60,000 bases of DNA from Bugula neritina (lineage: Eukaryota > Bryozoa > Gymnolaemata > Cheilostomatida > Bugulidae), in NCBI GenBank assembly GCA_964035545.1, contig OZ037767.1, positions 9,664,207 to 9,724,206 of the forward strand, read 5' to 3'. The number at the start of each line of letters is the position of its first letter. Position 1 is the first letter of the stretch. The position numbers were made by a program, and so were the translations under genes. This document shows positions 32,309 through 48,000 of this stretch, piece by piece. Below the pieces are notes generated by a model. It did not search any database and was not told where the DNA came from. It saw nothing but the letters and a program-made list of their open reading frames with translations.

Positions 32309-35300
32309 ATGGGCAACAATCAGATTATCATAGAATATTCACCAGCAGCAGATCTAGACGATCTTTCTCCTGGATTTCGGACATTTTGTATCATATTTCA
32401 ATCTATTTTGGCACTCAGTGGCAGTGCAGGAAACCTCTTAACAATACTCGCTGTGGTGATTTGTAAGAAGCTGAGAAGGACTCACAATGCTTATATTGCT
32501 CATCTAGCATTAGTAGACTTTTTTATTAGCAGCTTGCTCATACCTCTGAACATTGTAGGTCTGTACCGACGTAAGAGTCATGATGAGTCAGCAGCCTGCA
32601 AGGTGATAGCTGTGATATCTCTCATAGCACTCGTTCTCTCAGTCTTGAACCTGTTTATGGTTTCTTTAAACAGATACATTCTTATCTGTAAAGGAATGTT
32701 CACCTATACAAAGATGTACAACAAAAAGACTGTTCCACTTTCCATACTCTTACTGTGGGGTTGGGCCATTCTAGTCGTGACTCCTATGTTAGCAGCAGAC
32801 GGTGTGGGTTGGAGCCAGAAGACTCACTACTGCTTTTTCCGTAACTACTACTTCTTCAGTTACATTTATATAACAGTTGGTTTGGCTCAGGCAGGAGTTG
32901 TCTTGCCTGCAGCTGCTACTTCTGTCTGCTATGTTATGATAATAAAGAAGCTGAGAACTACGGCCAGAAAGTTGGCTCCTAAGAACCCCAACAGCCTTGT
33001 TAAAGAGGTAGGTTTAACTATATTCTAGCTCTAATAACTTATCTCAAGTTGGTACTACTTTACTTCCGAAATATTTTTACAAGAAATCAAACCATATTTT
33101 GCAACATGTCCACTTATCCACACAGAGATGCTATAACACGCTTGATCTGAAACTCCAATTTCAGATTAATAATTTTGGTTACAAGTCACTGCAGCTCAGA
33201 ATCTGTTAAAAAACAGCTTTTTGCCTCAATGTAGATTAAATTAAAAATAGGGTTCATCATTAAAAGCTTTTAAAAAACAATTTAATTTAATTTTAAAGAT
33301 CTTTGGAACCACTTAACGGCAAATTGAAATTGTGCCTGTTTTCTCCTTTAATTGTGCTAATTGATAGCCAGTTGAGTTGTTTAAATATCTGCTACCTAAC
33401 CATATTATTATGTTAAAAAACTTGACTGGTAAAAATAGGCACCTTAAATTTTCTGGTTTTCATAATTTTAATTGTTAACTTTTCTAGTGGGAAACTAGTT
33501 TGAATATTGTATATTTTGAATTCAGCACTATATGCCTTCCATGCATCCTGTAAACCATCCTGTAAAGTATGTTTCTGTTAATAATGAATAGGCTCAGTTT
33601 TTACAGAAGTAGTAAATGTTAAGGTTTATGAGAATTTGTGAAAGCCAAGTCTATAAAAATATGTCCTAGCATTATAAGCTAGCTACCTATAAAAAGTTGA
33701 GAAAATTCAGAGCAATATTTGGAAAATTGAGTTGTTAGAAACAGCTGAAAGCTAAATTAACAACTTTAAACTACTTTTCTTGCAACATGCATTTATAAAG
33801 GCCAGTTTCATGTTTTTGGTATTTGTATGCTGCAGCACCTTTATTGGTGGAAATTTTTCATATTTGATTTCAATTAAACAAGTAATGATTAACTTTGCAC
33901 ACTTGTAGCCTTTTTCAAAAAAATAGATAGACTTGTATTAAAAGATTTAAACTCTATTCATAGTCTTGAACTTGAACAGACCGTGCACTCGACTCCCGCT
34001 AGGCAAACTCTGTTTCCTGTTTTGTTGAAAGCTGCTAGTCATTGCTTTTAAAGGTTAAATAAGTAATCATAAGCACAGTGTAACTCGAAGAGATTCAATA
34101 CAGAGTGATAGCTATAGAGAACTTCCAATAGATTGTAAAGTTTAATTCTATATATAAAAGTCATTTCTATTGCATTTCTTTCTAATAGTGTTGCACAGCA
34201 TTGCATTGTGTACTTTCATGTAGTTAGTGTAGGGGTGGTCTAGGGGTTAGAACACTGGTTTAGTAAACACCAGGTCAATGGTTTGAATCTTAGTAGCCAG
34301 TGGTCCCTTTCTTTAGTTCTCTGAACTTTGTTAAACCAGTCATTTGATTCTTTCAATGTTCATAATTCATGATATAAATTTAAATTTAACTTATAAAGGA
34401 TATATTAAAATCAACTAGACATAAAATATGCTTTATCCAATTTATTATGGATTACTAATAACTAGACTCTAGAGCAAAGTGAGCTTTAGATGGTATTTTC
34501 AGATGGCTGAGTTAAAATACAGTCACATTAAACGAATGCATTAATCATGATGATGAAGTTAATCCTGTGAGTTGGTAGGTTTTGTTTTAACCCCATAAGT
34601 TGAAAATTAAGGTACACATTTCTATTACTCATAGCATGGATGCATGGTTAAAGTTACCGGGTTACTGTGTGCCTTACAGTATATATAGCACAATAGTTAC
34701 AATATTTACAACACTCCACAATAAATATAACACTTTATAACAGCAGCAACACTCATAGTGTTTGTGCCTGTAATTTTTCACAAAAGTAACATCTAAAGGC
34801 AATCAATTGCATAGCTCCAACAATTTAGCTGGGTTTTCATCTTCGAAGTAAAATTAACTCAGTTAAGTTTTCATTGCTAATACACAAGTATGGCTAGTAA
34901 CTGATGTGGTGAACTGGTACATGTTTTAGCCAGTGACATCTAGTGGCAGCAGTAACTACAATGTCACCGCCGCCTCGGATGACACGGCACAAGCGCCAGC
35001 AGGAAATGTAGATGATGTGGATGAAGATGACTTTGGCGAAGTTGAGCAGGTAGAAGTGAAGTCTGCAAACAGGAACTCGTTAACTGGTATTTATTTGTAT
35101 TCTTATGCACCTAGATTCAAACCATAAATCTCCAGCGTTCAAACTATCAATTTAACCGCATTATATCACAGGGGCTACAGGATTTCTAGCAACAAATGCT
35201 ATTAATTATAGTGCTCTGTTTTATTTGCCGATAGCCGAGGCTTGGCTCCACTGGTTATTCTCCTATGAGTAACCTTCATCCAACCTAGACTTAATCACAA

Positions 35301-36163
35301 TATTTTGGAAGACTAATCCCTTACAATTATGGCAGTCATGGAAGTGCCACAAACTTCTGCATTAGTACTTAAATTACCACTAAAATGTTTTTACCAACCT
35401 TATACTTCTTATACAGTTTAAGTTAACCCAAACTGACCAAAAGATGTAGAAAAGTCTTCTGTTATAATATTTATATTATATTTTTTTGCATTGTGATTAT
35501 CAGCAAGAATTTACATTATAAGTTACAACAAAAAACCATGGATGTAGTGACAGGTTAATTACAGATGTCAAACAAGCAAAAGACAAGACATTTTAGTATT
35601 AAAAAAGTGTAAGTTCTTGTAGTAACAAAATGGATTAGAAAAGTTTTCTCAAGCAGGCTAAGGACTTTTTCTCTACTGCATGTGGCAAACGAGCAATTAA
35701 TTACAACTCAATGCCTTTTCAATGGCCTTCACTGGAGATTCGAACCACTGACCTTGGGTTTACTAAGCTAGTGCCCAATTACTAGACCACCTCTGCTCCC
35801 TCTTATAGAGTAGTGTGTCAGATAAACCATCTTTGTAATATTTTAGCTAAGAGTAAAAAGAGAGAGAAGAATGATGAGCATATTAAAAGACAAAGAGCAA
35901 AGCAAAGAGCACACAACAGAAGGGTTGGAGGGCTGATAATCATCTTCATGGTCTTCATGGTATGCTGGCTACCAATCGCTGTCACATTCACCATAGACTA
36001 TAAGCAGAGGCTACCAGGGTTGGTCTACGTCACATTAATCAGCGTGGCGTGGATCAATTCCAGCATTAACGTTTTCTTGTACGGTTACACTAACCCCACT
36101 TATAGACACGCATTCCGTTGCATCCTCAGATGCCGATTTTCAGAAATCAACAAACCCATATAA
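32309..36163 (+). CDS. Class A GPCR, melatonin/Tre1-like NRY type, three exons
   Basis: Exons 32309-33007, 34930-35086 and 35847-36163 (phases 0, 1) give 390 residues. The ATG at 32309 is the first after an in-frame stop at 32252. Seven membrane helices are recognisable: GN at 41-42 (TM1), LALVD with D70 (TM2), C97, NRY at 121-123 in place of DRY (end of TM3), W150 (TM4), C175 in the second extracellular loop, CWLP at 325-328 (TM6). TM7 has NVFLY (360-364), so the usual NPxxY proline is Val. Exon 2 encodes an acidic, Asn/Ser-rich third intracellular loop. The NRY motif and overall pattern suggest the melatonin/Tre1/GPR84-like group; the ligand is unknown. Intron 2 contains a SINE ending 46 bp before exon 3. 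Confidence 0.88.
34230..34305 (+). repeat. SINE head fragment (tRNA-like)
   Basis: Plus orientation: A box TGGTCTAGGGGTTAGAAC and B box GGTTTGAATC, but the body is missing. It lies in intron 1 of the GPCR gene. Confidence 0.7.
35645..35800 (-). repeat. SINE copy in GPCR intron 2
   Basis: Minus orientation with body (GAGCAATTAATTACAACT... region), B box complement GATTCGAACCACTGACC and A box complement ACTAGACCACC. It ends 46 bp before the exon 3 acceptor. Confidence 0.75.
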
Positions 36164-39076
<2,913 letters not shown>

Positions 39077-42000
39077 TCAACGTTTAGCTTTCATAGTCTT
39101 GTTCTGAGCCATAAGAGAGGGTGTGGAGAGGGTGTCTACAGTAACCATACCGAACAAATAAGTGAAATGAACCTTCAGATGTCTGAGGTTACAGTGACTT
39201 TGACAGATGGCAACTAACACAGTCTCTTTACCTGAAACAACAAAAGCCATTATTATCACAATAAAATATTTCCTACAAGAGAAGAAAAAGCTATTTATAT
39301 GCTATGTCTGCTAATTAATTTATTATCAGATTCACATATTTTAAGCTTAACTTCAGCTTTCAGCTACTTATTAGCTAATGAATATTACGGAAAAAAGAAG
39401 TACAAAGTTTCTTGGCCTCGCGTGTGTATAACCTCTATTTATAGATGGTTTGCAGGCCACAGTATCACCAACATTTAACTGCTGGTTCTAGTCAATAAAT
39501 ACTAAGAATAGTTTAATACAAACTGACCACCCACTCAGGTGTTTTGGAATAATATAACTGGACTCAAGGTAGACAACTCCCGATTGTTCTGGTTTTTGTA
39601 GCAATAAATGTTACCTATAAACTAGAAGTGCATCTCCTCTTCACACAGGAAGCTCTACTTTAAGAGAGAATTTATAACCTCTGATCTCAGCAATTATCAA
39701 GTGGAAAACAAATGAAAAAGGCAATAGTTTAAAGTTTCTAGTTTAAAAGCTACATTATGTCACTCAAATGCTTCTATTTATAGCATGGAAAAAGTTATTT
39801 ATTGTAGTATAGTTATAGCTGTTTATAGCTTAGTTTTACATATTTATAGCAATCTATATAGCATAGTTATAGCGTGGTTAAATTTTATCGAATGATTGAA
39901 AGAACCTTTAGTATAGCATATACCAAAGGGAAGTGGAAGTCACAGGCCTAGAATTACTAATTTTCAAGTCAAGTTTTTAAGTCAAGTCAATATCTTGAGT
40001 CATCAAACCAACTTGAAGCGATAAGCAAGTCTTTGATCAAGTGAATGTACATTGGAACATATAAAAACAGGTTATAGCAATCGATGTATAGCAAATTTGT
40101 GTAATAAAAATAAATCAGCACTTTTAGCTTTAGCTATGTTGAAATTAATATTCATCAATCATGACTAGATGAAGATAAGATTAAAAATAACTGCAGTTAT
40201 AGTAATAATGGTAAACCATCATCTGATCAAGACAGCAATTTAATCTCTCAAATAACATTAAAAATATAATTGATGGCATAAATAACTCATTAAAAACTGT
40301 GATTTTCACCACCTAATGCTACCAATCCATAATAAATTTAGAAATTTACCCTAATGATTGATGCAAACGTTAAAAACACTAAATTAAAGAACTTGGCATT
40401 TAGATTTGCTCAAACTTTGAAGACTTGCAGTAATTCAAGTTAATTAGTTGAGCAAGTCAAGTCAATACCGGTACTTAAGTTTCAAGCGCCTGTGAGCAAT
40501 TAAGTCACAGTGAATTGAGCACAGCTCTGATGGACAGTCTGTAGCAACATATTTAATATTATAATTGTAATTCTAATTTAAATGTAAAATATAATTCTAA
40601 TGTGGATGGATTCTAAATTGTAGCCACATAGTAATGCCCACCTTTGGCAGTGATGAAAGCTCTCATGGCCAGAAGGAAGGAATGCACTTTATTATCTGAT
40701 GAGAGATTATCTCCATCTCCATAGCAAAGATTAATCATGTAACATAAGTCAGCTATTACTAGTGCCACTTTGTCATTCCTGAATTAGAAAGATTAAAAAA
40801 TATATTGCACTATAAAATACTGCAACATACATTAATATAACATACATATTACAATATAATATATTACAATACAATATATTACAATGTATATAGTTTAATA
40901 TATAAGTACAATATATTATAGTACATTATATTACAATATATAAAAATATAATAAATTATATTAAAATAAAAAAAAAACTCACTATCTCTGTGAGCTAAGG
41001 ACTTATTTAAATGAGGCACAGGAGCAATTATGACTGGATGCTCTTCCTAACATCGCCAATGGCCTTTGTCTGGGCTCGAACCCATGACCTATGCAAACGC
41101 TCTAACCCCTAGACCACAATTATATTTTTATATATTGTAATGTATTAGGCTAAAAGATAATATAAAATGAAATATATTATACCAAACATTATATTTCAAT
41201 TCAAAATATTATTATAATATATTGTATTATAGTAATATAATATATTATGATATAACATTTAATGGAAGCACACCAACAACAAACATCTTCACTAGGAAAC
41301 AGTAATAATGTTTTTGTTTACTAGTAATCTCACAGAGTTAGTGAATAGAGCTCAGTTGGCAACACAACAACTTTAGAGACATTGCACAATAAATACAGGA
41401 AGTGTGGGTTGATGAAATCTTATGTTGAAAAGGAAATCTTTTCTTTTAGTTAATACATTGCCTTTCAATATAACAATACAATATAATTAAAATAAAGTTC
41501 ATGCCAACCACGCATCAGTATAAAAATATACACTATGCAGATATACGCTCAACCCAACATGTGGATGTTAACGTTAGCAAAGCCAGTACAACTAATAATC
41601 CTATTGACTAAGAAGCTATAGCAAAGACTATTTATTTCAATAATAATTCCACTTTAAGCAACGATGAACTACTACCAATAATCTACTTCACCACTTAATT
41701 GGCCTATAAGAATTATTGTCAGATATATAATTTATGTGCTACTCTAACAAGATAGTTAATGGGATACATCATCTTAACAGGGGAGATAAACCCTAAACTT
41801 TACAGAACTAGACTGTTGTAAACTTATTGAAAAATAAATACATTTTACTCCATCAAATCTAAAATCAATAAACAATAATCTATATTCTATTCTAAATAAG
41901 TTGATATTTCAAGGTTACTTACTAATTCATGTGATAAATTTGATAAATAATTTACTACTAGCAGCAATGGTGTACAACAACCCACAACGTATCACAAGGT

Positions 42001-45000
42001 ACGTTGGCAGCAAGAGCCATTCATATAAGACCAACTGTAATTGTCTAGTTGTACATAAATTAAAGACTGGAGTTTTAAAATATCTTACACGTTTTTAAAG
42101 ACATTTTTAAAAGAACATTAACAGATGAAGTTAGCATGAGTGAACAGTTCTACTGAGTATGAAAATTTCATTTCAGTATTCTGCTGCTAGAATAACCTAC
42201 TTTAGTTTGATATATTTTAAAACCTTCAATACTTACTGTACTGATGAAGGCAACACGTGCAGTGATTCTAAGACTGAAGAATCTCTCAACACATCTCTTG
42301 GAGTATAAACCTACAATGATTAACAGTAATACTAGCATACGAGTCACCATAATAACAGGAGTAATACTAGCATATGAGTCATCATAATAACATCCGTAAC
42401 ACTAGCATATGAGTCACCATATTAACATAAGTAATACTAGCATATGAGTCACTATATTAATATGAGTAATAATAGCATGATTCAAATATTCCACTATCCC
42501 TGACACATTTATGCAGCATTAAAATATTCATACATATCTTCTTAGCCATCACCTACACACTGTTTGAGAATTGTATGCTCAAAAAATTTATTCTATAAGA
42601 AATTCTGTGTTCATGTTGATGATGGTTCTGGTTGGCTCTGAAGTTTGTAGTATTATATTACTAATACTATTTATTGATGACTTTCATTGCATGCTATTTT
42701 TAACCGCTGCAACGCAAAGTTTAATCACTAAGCTGGCTTGAAAGTTTTAACATAACTGATACTAACACCTGATTCATCATAGAAACATAAGAGCTTTTAT
42801 TTTCCCCACATGATTCATTTAAATTTGACTAAAAAATTCACCATTTTAAGTAGCTAGCATGAATCATAGCATATGCTTGTATAGTGAAAATTATGTGAAC
42901 TGTATACAAGCACTTAAACATGTATTAAAATACAGGAAGCTAGCTATTAACTGCAGTGAACATTATTTTTTTAATTGACATTAATTAACAAAACAAAAGC
43001 ATAAAATCAGATATCTTGTCATGCAATAATTAGAAGCCACCTAAAACCTACTCAAGCGATAAAGTACATTTACTATATAATACAAGGTATAATAATGCGT
43101 AGTATGCTAGAGTAACTGGTGTACCATATCATTGCATAATGTAATTTCTGATTGTTTCATATTTGAAACAAGAGCAACAGAGTTAAAAGAGACAGATAAC
43201 GAGACTACAAGGGTGCATGTAACATGGGAGTGCAACTCTAAAAATTAATCCTTTAGATTGGATTTATGAGTCAAAATAGTTCATCTACAAAAAGCAATAT
43301 GATGCAAACTAACCATATATCACTATAAAGTTAGAAACATTGTGTAAATTTGGCAATACTTATAACATAAGTTTTTGAAAAACATGCTTCATCATAATTC
43401 AAAATTTACAACACCGACTTTCCAGGTTCTGATCAAAACCGGAAAAAACTGGTTGGTAGGGGGGGGGGGGGGGTGCAGACCAACCTAAAAGTCAAACTGT
43501 AAATACTAGTGCAGCAGTCTAAAACAAAGAGAGCAGATTAGTTGGATATACAACAATCGACTCCAAATAGCACCATGTTCACACGCACCTTTACAGTATA
43601 TCTCTGTTTTTCAAGCAGTAACTGAAGACAGCGGACAAGAAGCTGCTGCCGATCAGCCGTCACTAACGCTGTCCGAGGTAAACTGGAGTTAGTCACATCT
43701 GTGATACCGAGATAAGCTTTACACTGACTAGCAGTAGGCATGTCCAACTTCAACAAGTCCATCTCTATGAAAGCATTCTCAAAATCACTCCAACTAATCA
43801 TAGCTTTGTGAACTGAGCCCATAGCCTGAGCAGCCCAGAGAGCTGAAGACTGGGCCTTTCGAACCAGTCCCGCTATTTGCGCTGGAGTGAAGCTATCAGT
43901 TAGTAGTGCCAACCTATATATGAAAAATACCACATCTGGTTAGAGCAAGAATGCCATCCATCTGGGCATATCGCATAAAGTAACAGCTGGAATATGGTAG
44001 AATTAAGATGGTGAGGTGTGAAGAAGTGAGAAGAGCAGAGCATGTAGATTGATAGTTTTCAGAATAGAAACTTCAAAACCACAACTTAGTAACCATACAA
44101 GCATCATTTCTGCTCACAAGTGTTTAAAGTTTCGACCAACACAGAACAAGGCTGATGGTTGTAAAATGGTCTGGCCTGTCACCCTAAACCAATGTAGAAA
44201 AAGAACTCTATATATTGTAACAGTACCTACAAAATGTTAAAATATGTAACCCGCGTTATTAGATAGTTAGTGAAGTGTATAGTTTTTGTTTCACATAGTC
44301 AGACTAGCTGTAGTTACTAAGGCTGTAGTCGAGAGTCATCTCCTTCACATAGTCTGCTTTAAGTAGCTTACACCCAGAAGACTAGGCAATAGTTGAGGTC
44401 GACATCTTGGGAATTCTGATGGTGAGAAACAAGAAACTTTGGCAGCGTCAGCATGCATGGGTTTTGATGCAGAAGATCTGTCTGACAACCTGGGACATTA
44501 GATGGCTAGAGACACGACAAACCCATTCACATGTCAACAACCGCATGTGACTGCTGGGAGTAGACAAAACATCACCTTTGATATGGGCGATTACTCACTT
44601 AAAATAGCAGAAAGCAGCCGATTTGACAAAATCTTGATTAGATCCGATTAGCCTATCAATCACATAAAGTTCTTTCCAGCAACAGTTAATGATGGTTAAT
44701 GTTAGATAAGGGTTATTGATGGTAATCATCTTTTGCGTGACTGAGCTATAAAACCTGTTAACTTAGTTGATGTCAATCTAATGGAGTACAACTACAATGA
44801 ATGGGTGAAACGAAGTGAACGTTCACTCAAGTCCTCATATTCGTAGGTTAGGTTAGGCATGGCTGAAGGTCTGTAATAATATAACAAACTTTGCATGCGT
44901 TAATTCAAAATAGAAACAAATATAAAACAAAACCATGATTTATTGCTATCTGGTGTCGGTTGTTACGCGTAGCATCCGTCCATCACGCAGTGATTATCAA

Positions 45001-48000
45001 CAGTGGTCCCTAGAGACTTGCAAACAGGCAGTTTGGTCGGAAATGTACATTATATAAGACTGGAGTAACTCAACTATATCACGGAGGTCAGGCAGAACAA
45101 GATTAATGAAATCATTGACTCAGCGTTATTATTTGTACGGTGTAATAATTGATTAAGAGCATGTTAAAGTTTTCTTTGTAGTTATCAGTTCATAAAGTGG
45201 CTGCAAACCAAGATTTCAAATAAACTATCAAATTTATGAAAAACCCTTTGGCTTACGCTAAAAGTACAGGTGACATGTGCACTTGAATAGTACTCACGGA
45301 GCAGGAAAACCGTTTGAAAATTTGTTAATGGTAATCAATATGTGATTTAATCGGGAGAGATTAACTAGACATACCAAAGTAGAGAATTAACTAGCCTGTA
45401 GCTCCACTTGCACCAACGAGTTGACAAAATGGAGTTGGGCTTGTTGAAGGGCAAGCAAAAAAATGCAGCTGCCAACAAATTTGAACTAAATAATTATATA
45501 CTAAAGAGTGACCGTAACTCATTCTACCCTTCTCAATTCCATAATATATTCATCAGTAATTAGACTTCAATGTTTACCCTTTACTGCCATGTCCTGATCG
45601 GGTGGCGGTAAAATAACTGGACTTAATTAGAGACTGAAAAGTTAACGGATGGCATATTTTTTAGTCAGTTGCTATGGGTATTCAAAATTTTCCACAATTG
45701 CCAAATATGGTAAACCTTAGACTATCCAAATTCCTCAAATATGTAAAAAAATTACTAATACAAACTTTTAAAGTTATTGTAAATATTCCTGTATTACATA
45801 CACAAGCTTAAGAGAGTGAAAGACAACGAAGTTATACAAATTCGATATAATATACCTGTTGAAATCCACGTCGTCACCTAAACGACCTGAAGCCACCGCA
45901 TCTTTTAGATGAACATTAAATATCTCTTGTCGCTCCGTCTGGTCAGGTAGTGCCATCTCAATCACCACCTCAAACCTGCATTAGGAATCAGGCAGGTGTA
46001 AGACTAACAAGTAACTTAGACTAATGCATGTCGTGTCACTTGTCAAGTCTAGCAGCAGAGTACCTTGTCTTTGATGCCATGTAGTGGCCAAGTTTTCATG
46101 ATATACAAAGTAGTAAGTAACAAGTGGGATTCTTGTAGCACCCATCTTTCAAAACCTGTCAGTAAAACCCACCTGCCAGTGCATGTCAGTAAAACCCACC
46201 TGCCAGTGCATGTCAGTAAAACTCACCTGCCAATGTACGTCAGTAAAACCCACCTGCCAATGCATGTCAGTAAAACCCACCTGCCAGTGCATGTCAGTAA
46301 AACCCACCTGCTAATGCATGTCAGTAAAACTCACCTGCCAGTGCATGTCAGTAAAACCCACCTGCCAGGTCTCAGAAGTGCTGGTTCCAGAAGCTCAAAT
46401 CTGTTAGTTAAACCAATCACCAGCAAATTATTTATCGTTCTAAAAATAAAATAAAATAAAAACACATTATTTACGAGATGCAAGTGAAAATTTGAGTCTA
46501 TCAAAATGTTGAAAATACTGTTGACATATAATTATCCCCCATGCTTCACCTGCCATTAAACTAATAGACAGCTTATTTCATCATTTGCTTTCATGGATTG
46601 TCTCTTGTTTGTCTCTATGTGTATTTTTATCTTCAAGTGTACCTAATAATTATTACTGCATAGTTGGTCAAGTTACAACACTTTCTACGGGCTTCTTACT
46701 TATATGCATCCATACATGGTCTCTTTACCTATCACTAAAAGTTCTAATACACCAACCTGGCAGTGTATTGTGTGCTCCCACCTAGCATACCACCAGACCA
46801 ACCACAGAAAGGGGAGGTTATTACTATACAATTTGAGGAGCTGACAGAATGGTGGCTACTAGTCTAGCCTCTTACTGCTATGAATTTCAACTACAGCAAG
46901 CTAATGCTTTACAAGGACTTCCCCAATCTGAGTGACATACTAGGATGAAGAAAGGGACGTACCGTAACCCATCCAGTTTGGTGAGCAGTTGGTTAACCAG
47001 ACTATCATAGACTAAAGATCCAAGATTGTTTACATCTCGCCCTCTAGGCTTACAAATAGCATCCAACTCATCGAGCACAATCACATGGAATGGACTACAA
47101 TATAATCAACACTTAATGTTCTGTGACCAACAATAATGTCAGTAGAAAAAATTGTCTAATGAAAAAGAAAATCGCCATTTAAAAATTGGATCTAACTGTC
47201 ACAAGTGCTAACTGACAATGCATTAAGTGATGATGGAACATTGAGAGTCTATTTACTACCCTGTAGAGAGGAAAGTCAAGTATTCAGCTACATAGATTAA
47301 ACATGAACTCTGTGAGTTAGTTAATATATCAGAGTGAATATGAACAGAGAAGAGTTAATAATATATCAAAGTGAATATGAACAGAGATGAGTTGATGATA
47401 TATCAGAGTGAATATAAACATAGCCTAAGGGAGTTACTAATATATCATAGTGAATAAAAACATAAGGGAGTTCCTAATATATCAGAGTGAATATAAACAT
47501 AACTGATATACTAAAGAAGAACATTTCTATTGACCTGTTGCTCCCCAGTTCCGCCCAATCCCTTTCAGCTCTTGCAAACAAAGCCCTCAAGTTGAATTCA
47601 GATTCGCCAACATATTTGTTTAGAATTTCTGGTGAACTAACCAACTGGACCTACAAGGTGAAATAGGCAAAGCTATACACACTACATACTATATAGTGTA
47701 AACTGATAGTTGTTGGATAGCAAACCTTCTATATAAGTTGAGTGATATTTAAATACTTTCAACAAGAAAATATCAGGTTTTCATATTCCCATGAACTTGT
47801 ATACAATCATGTTTTGATAATTCCCTGAATAATTAGAATCTATAGAAACTTACAAAAAGCAGTGCCAAAAATATTACAAATGTATTGAGTTTGTAGTATA
47901 TTTGTAAATACTTTTAACCCATGAATAAGATGCTACGATATTTCAGACAGAATTAAATTTTAACATAGAAGAAGAAAGCTGGGACAACCAAGTCATTGTT

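Noticed and set aside
34230-34305. Functional tRNA gene
   Set aside because: Has A and B boxes but the stems do not fold as a tRNA and the same sequence recurs as the head of a dispersed SINE.
46145-46372. CRISPR-like array
   Set aside because: Contiguous 27-bp units without spacers in an animal intron; an ordinary minisatellite.
46065-46454. 129-codon plus-strand frame with VSKTHLPVH repeats
   Set aside because: Arises because the 27-bp minisatellite period is a multiple of three; the coding information is on the other strand.
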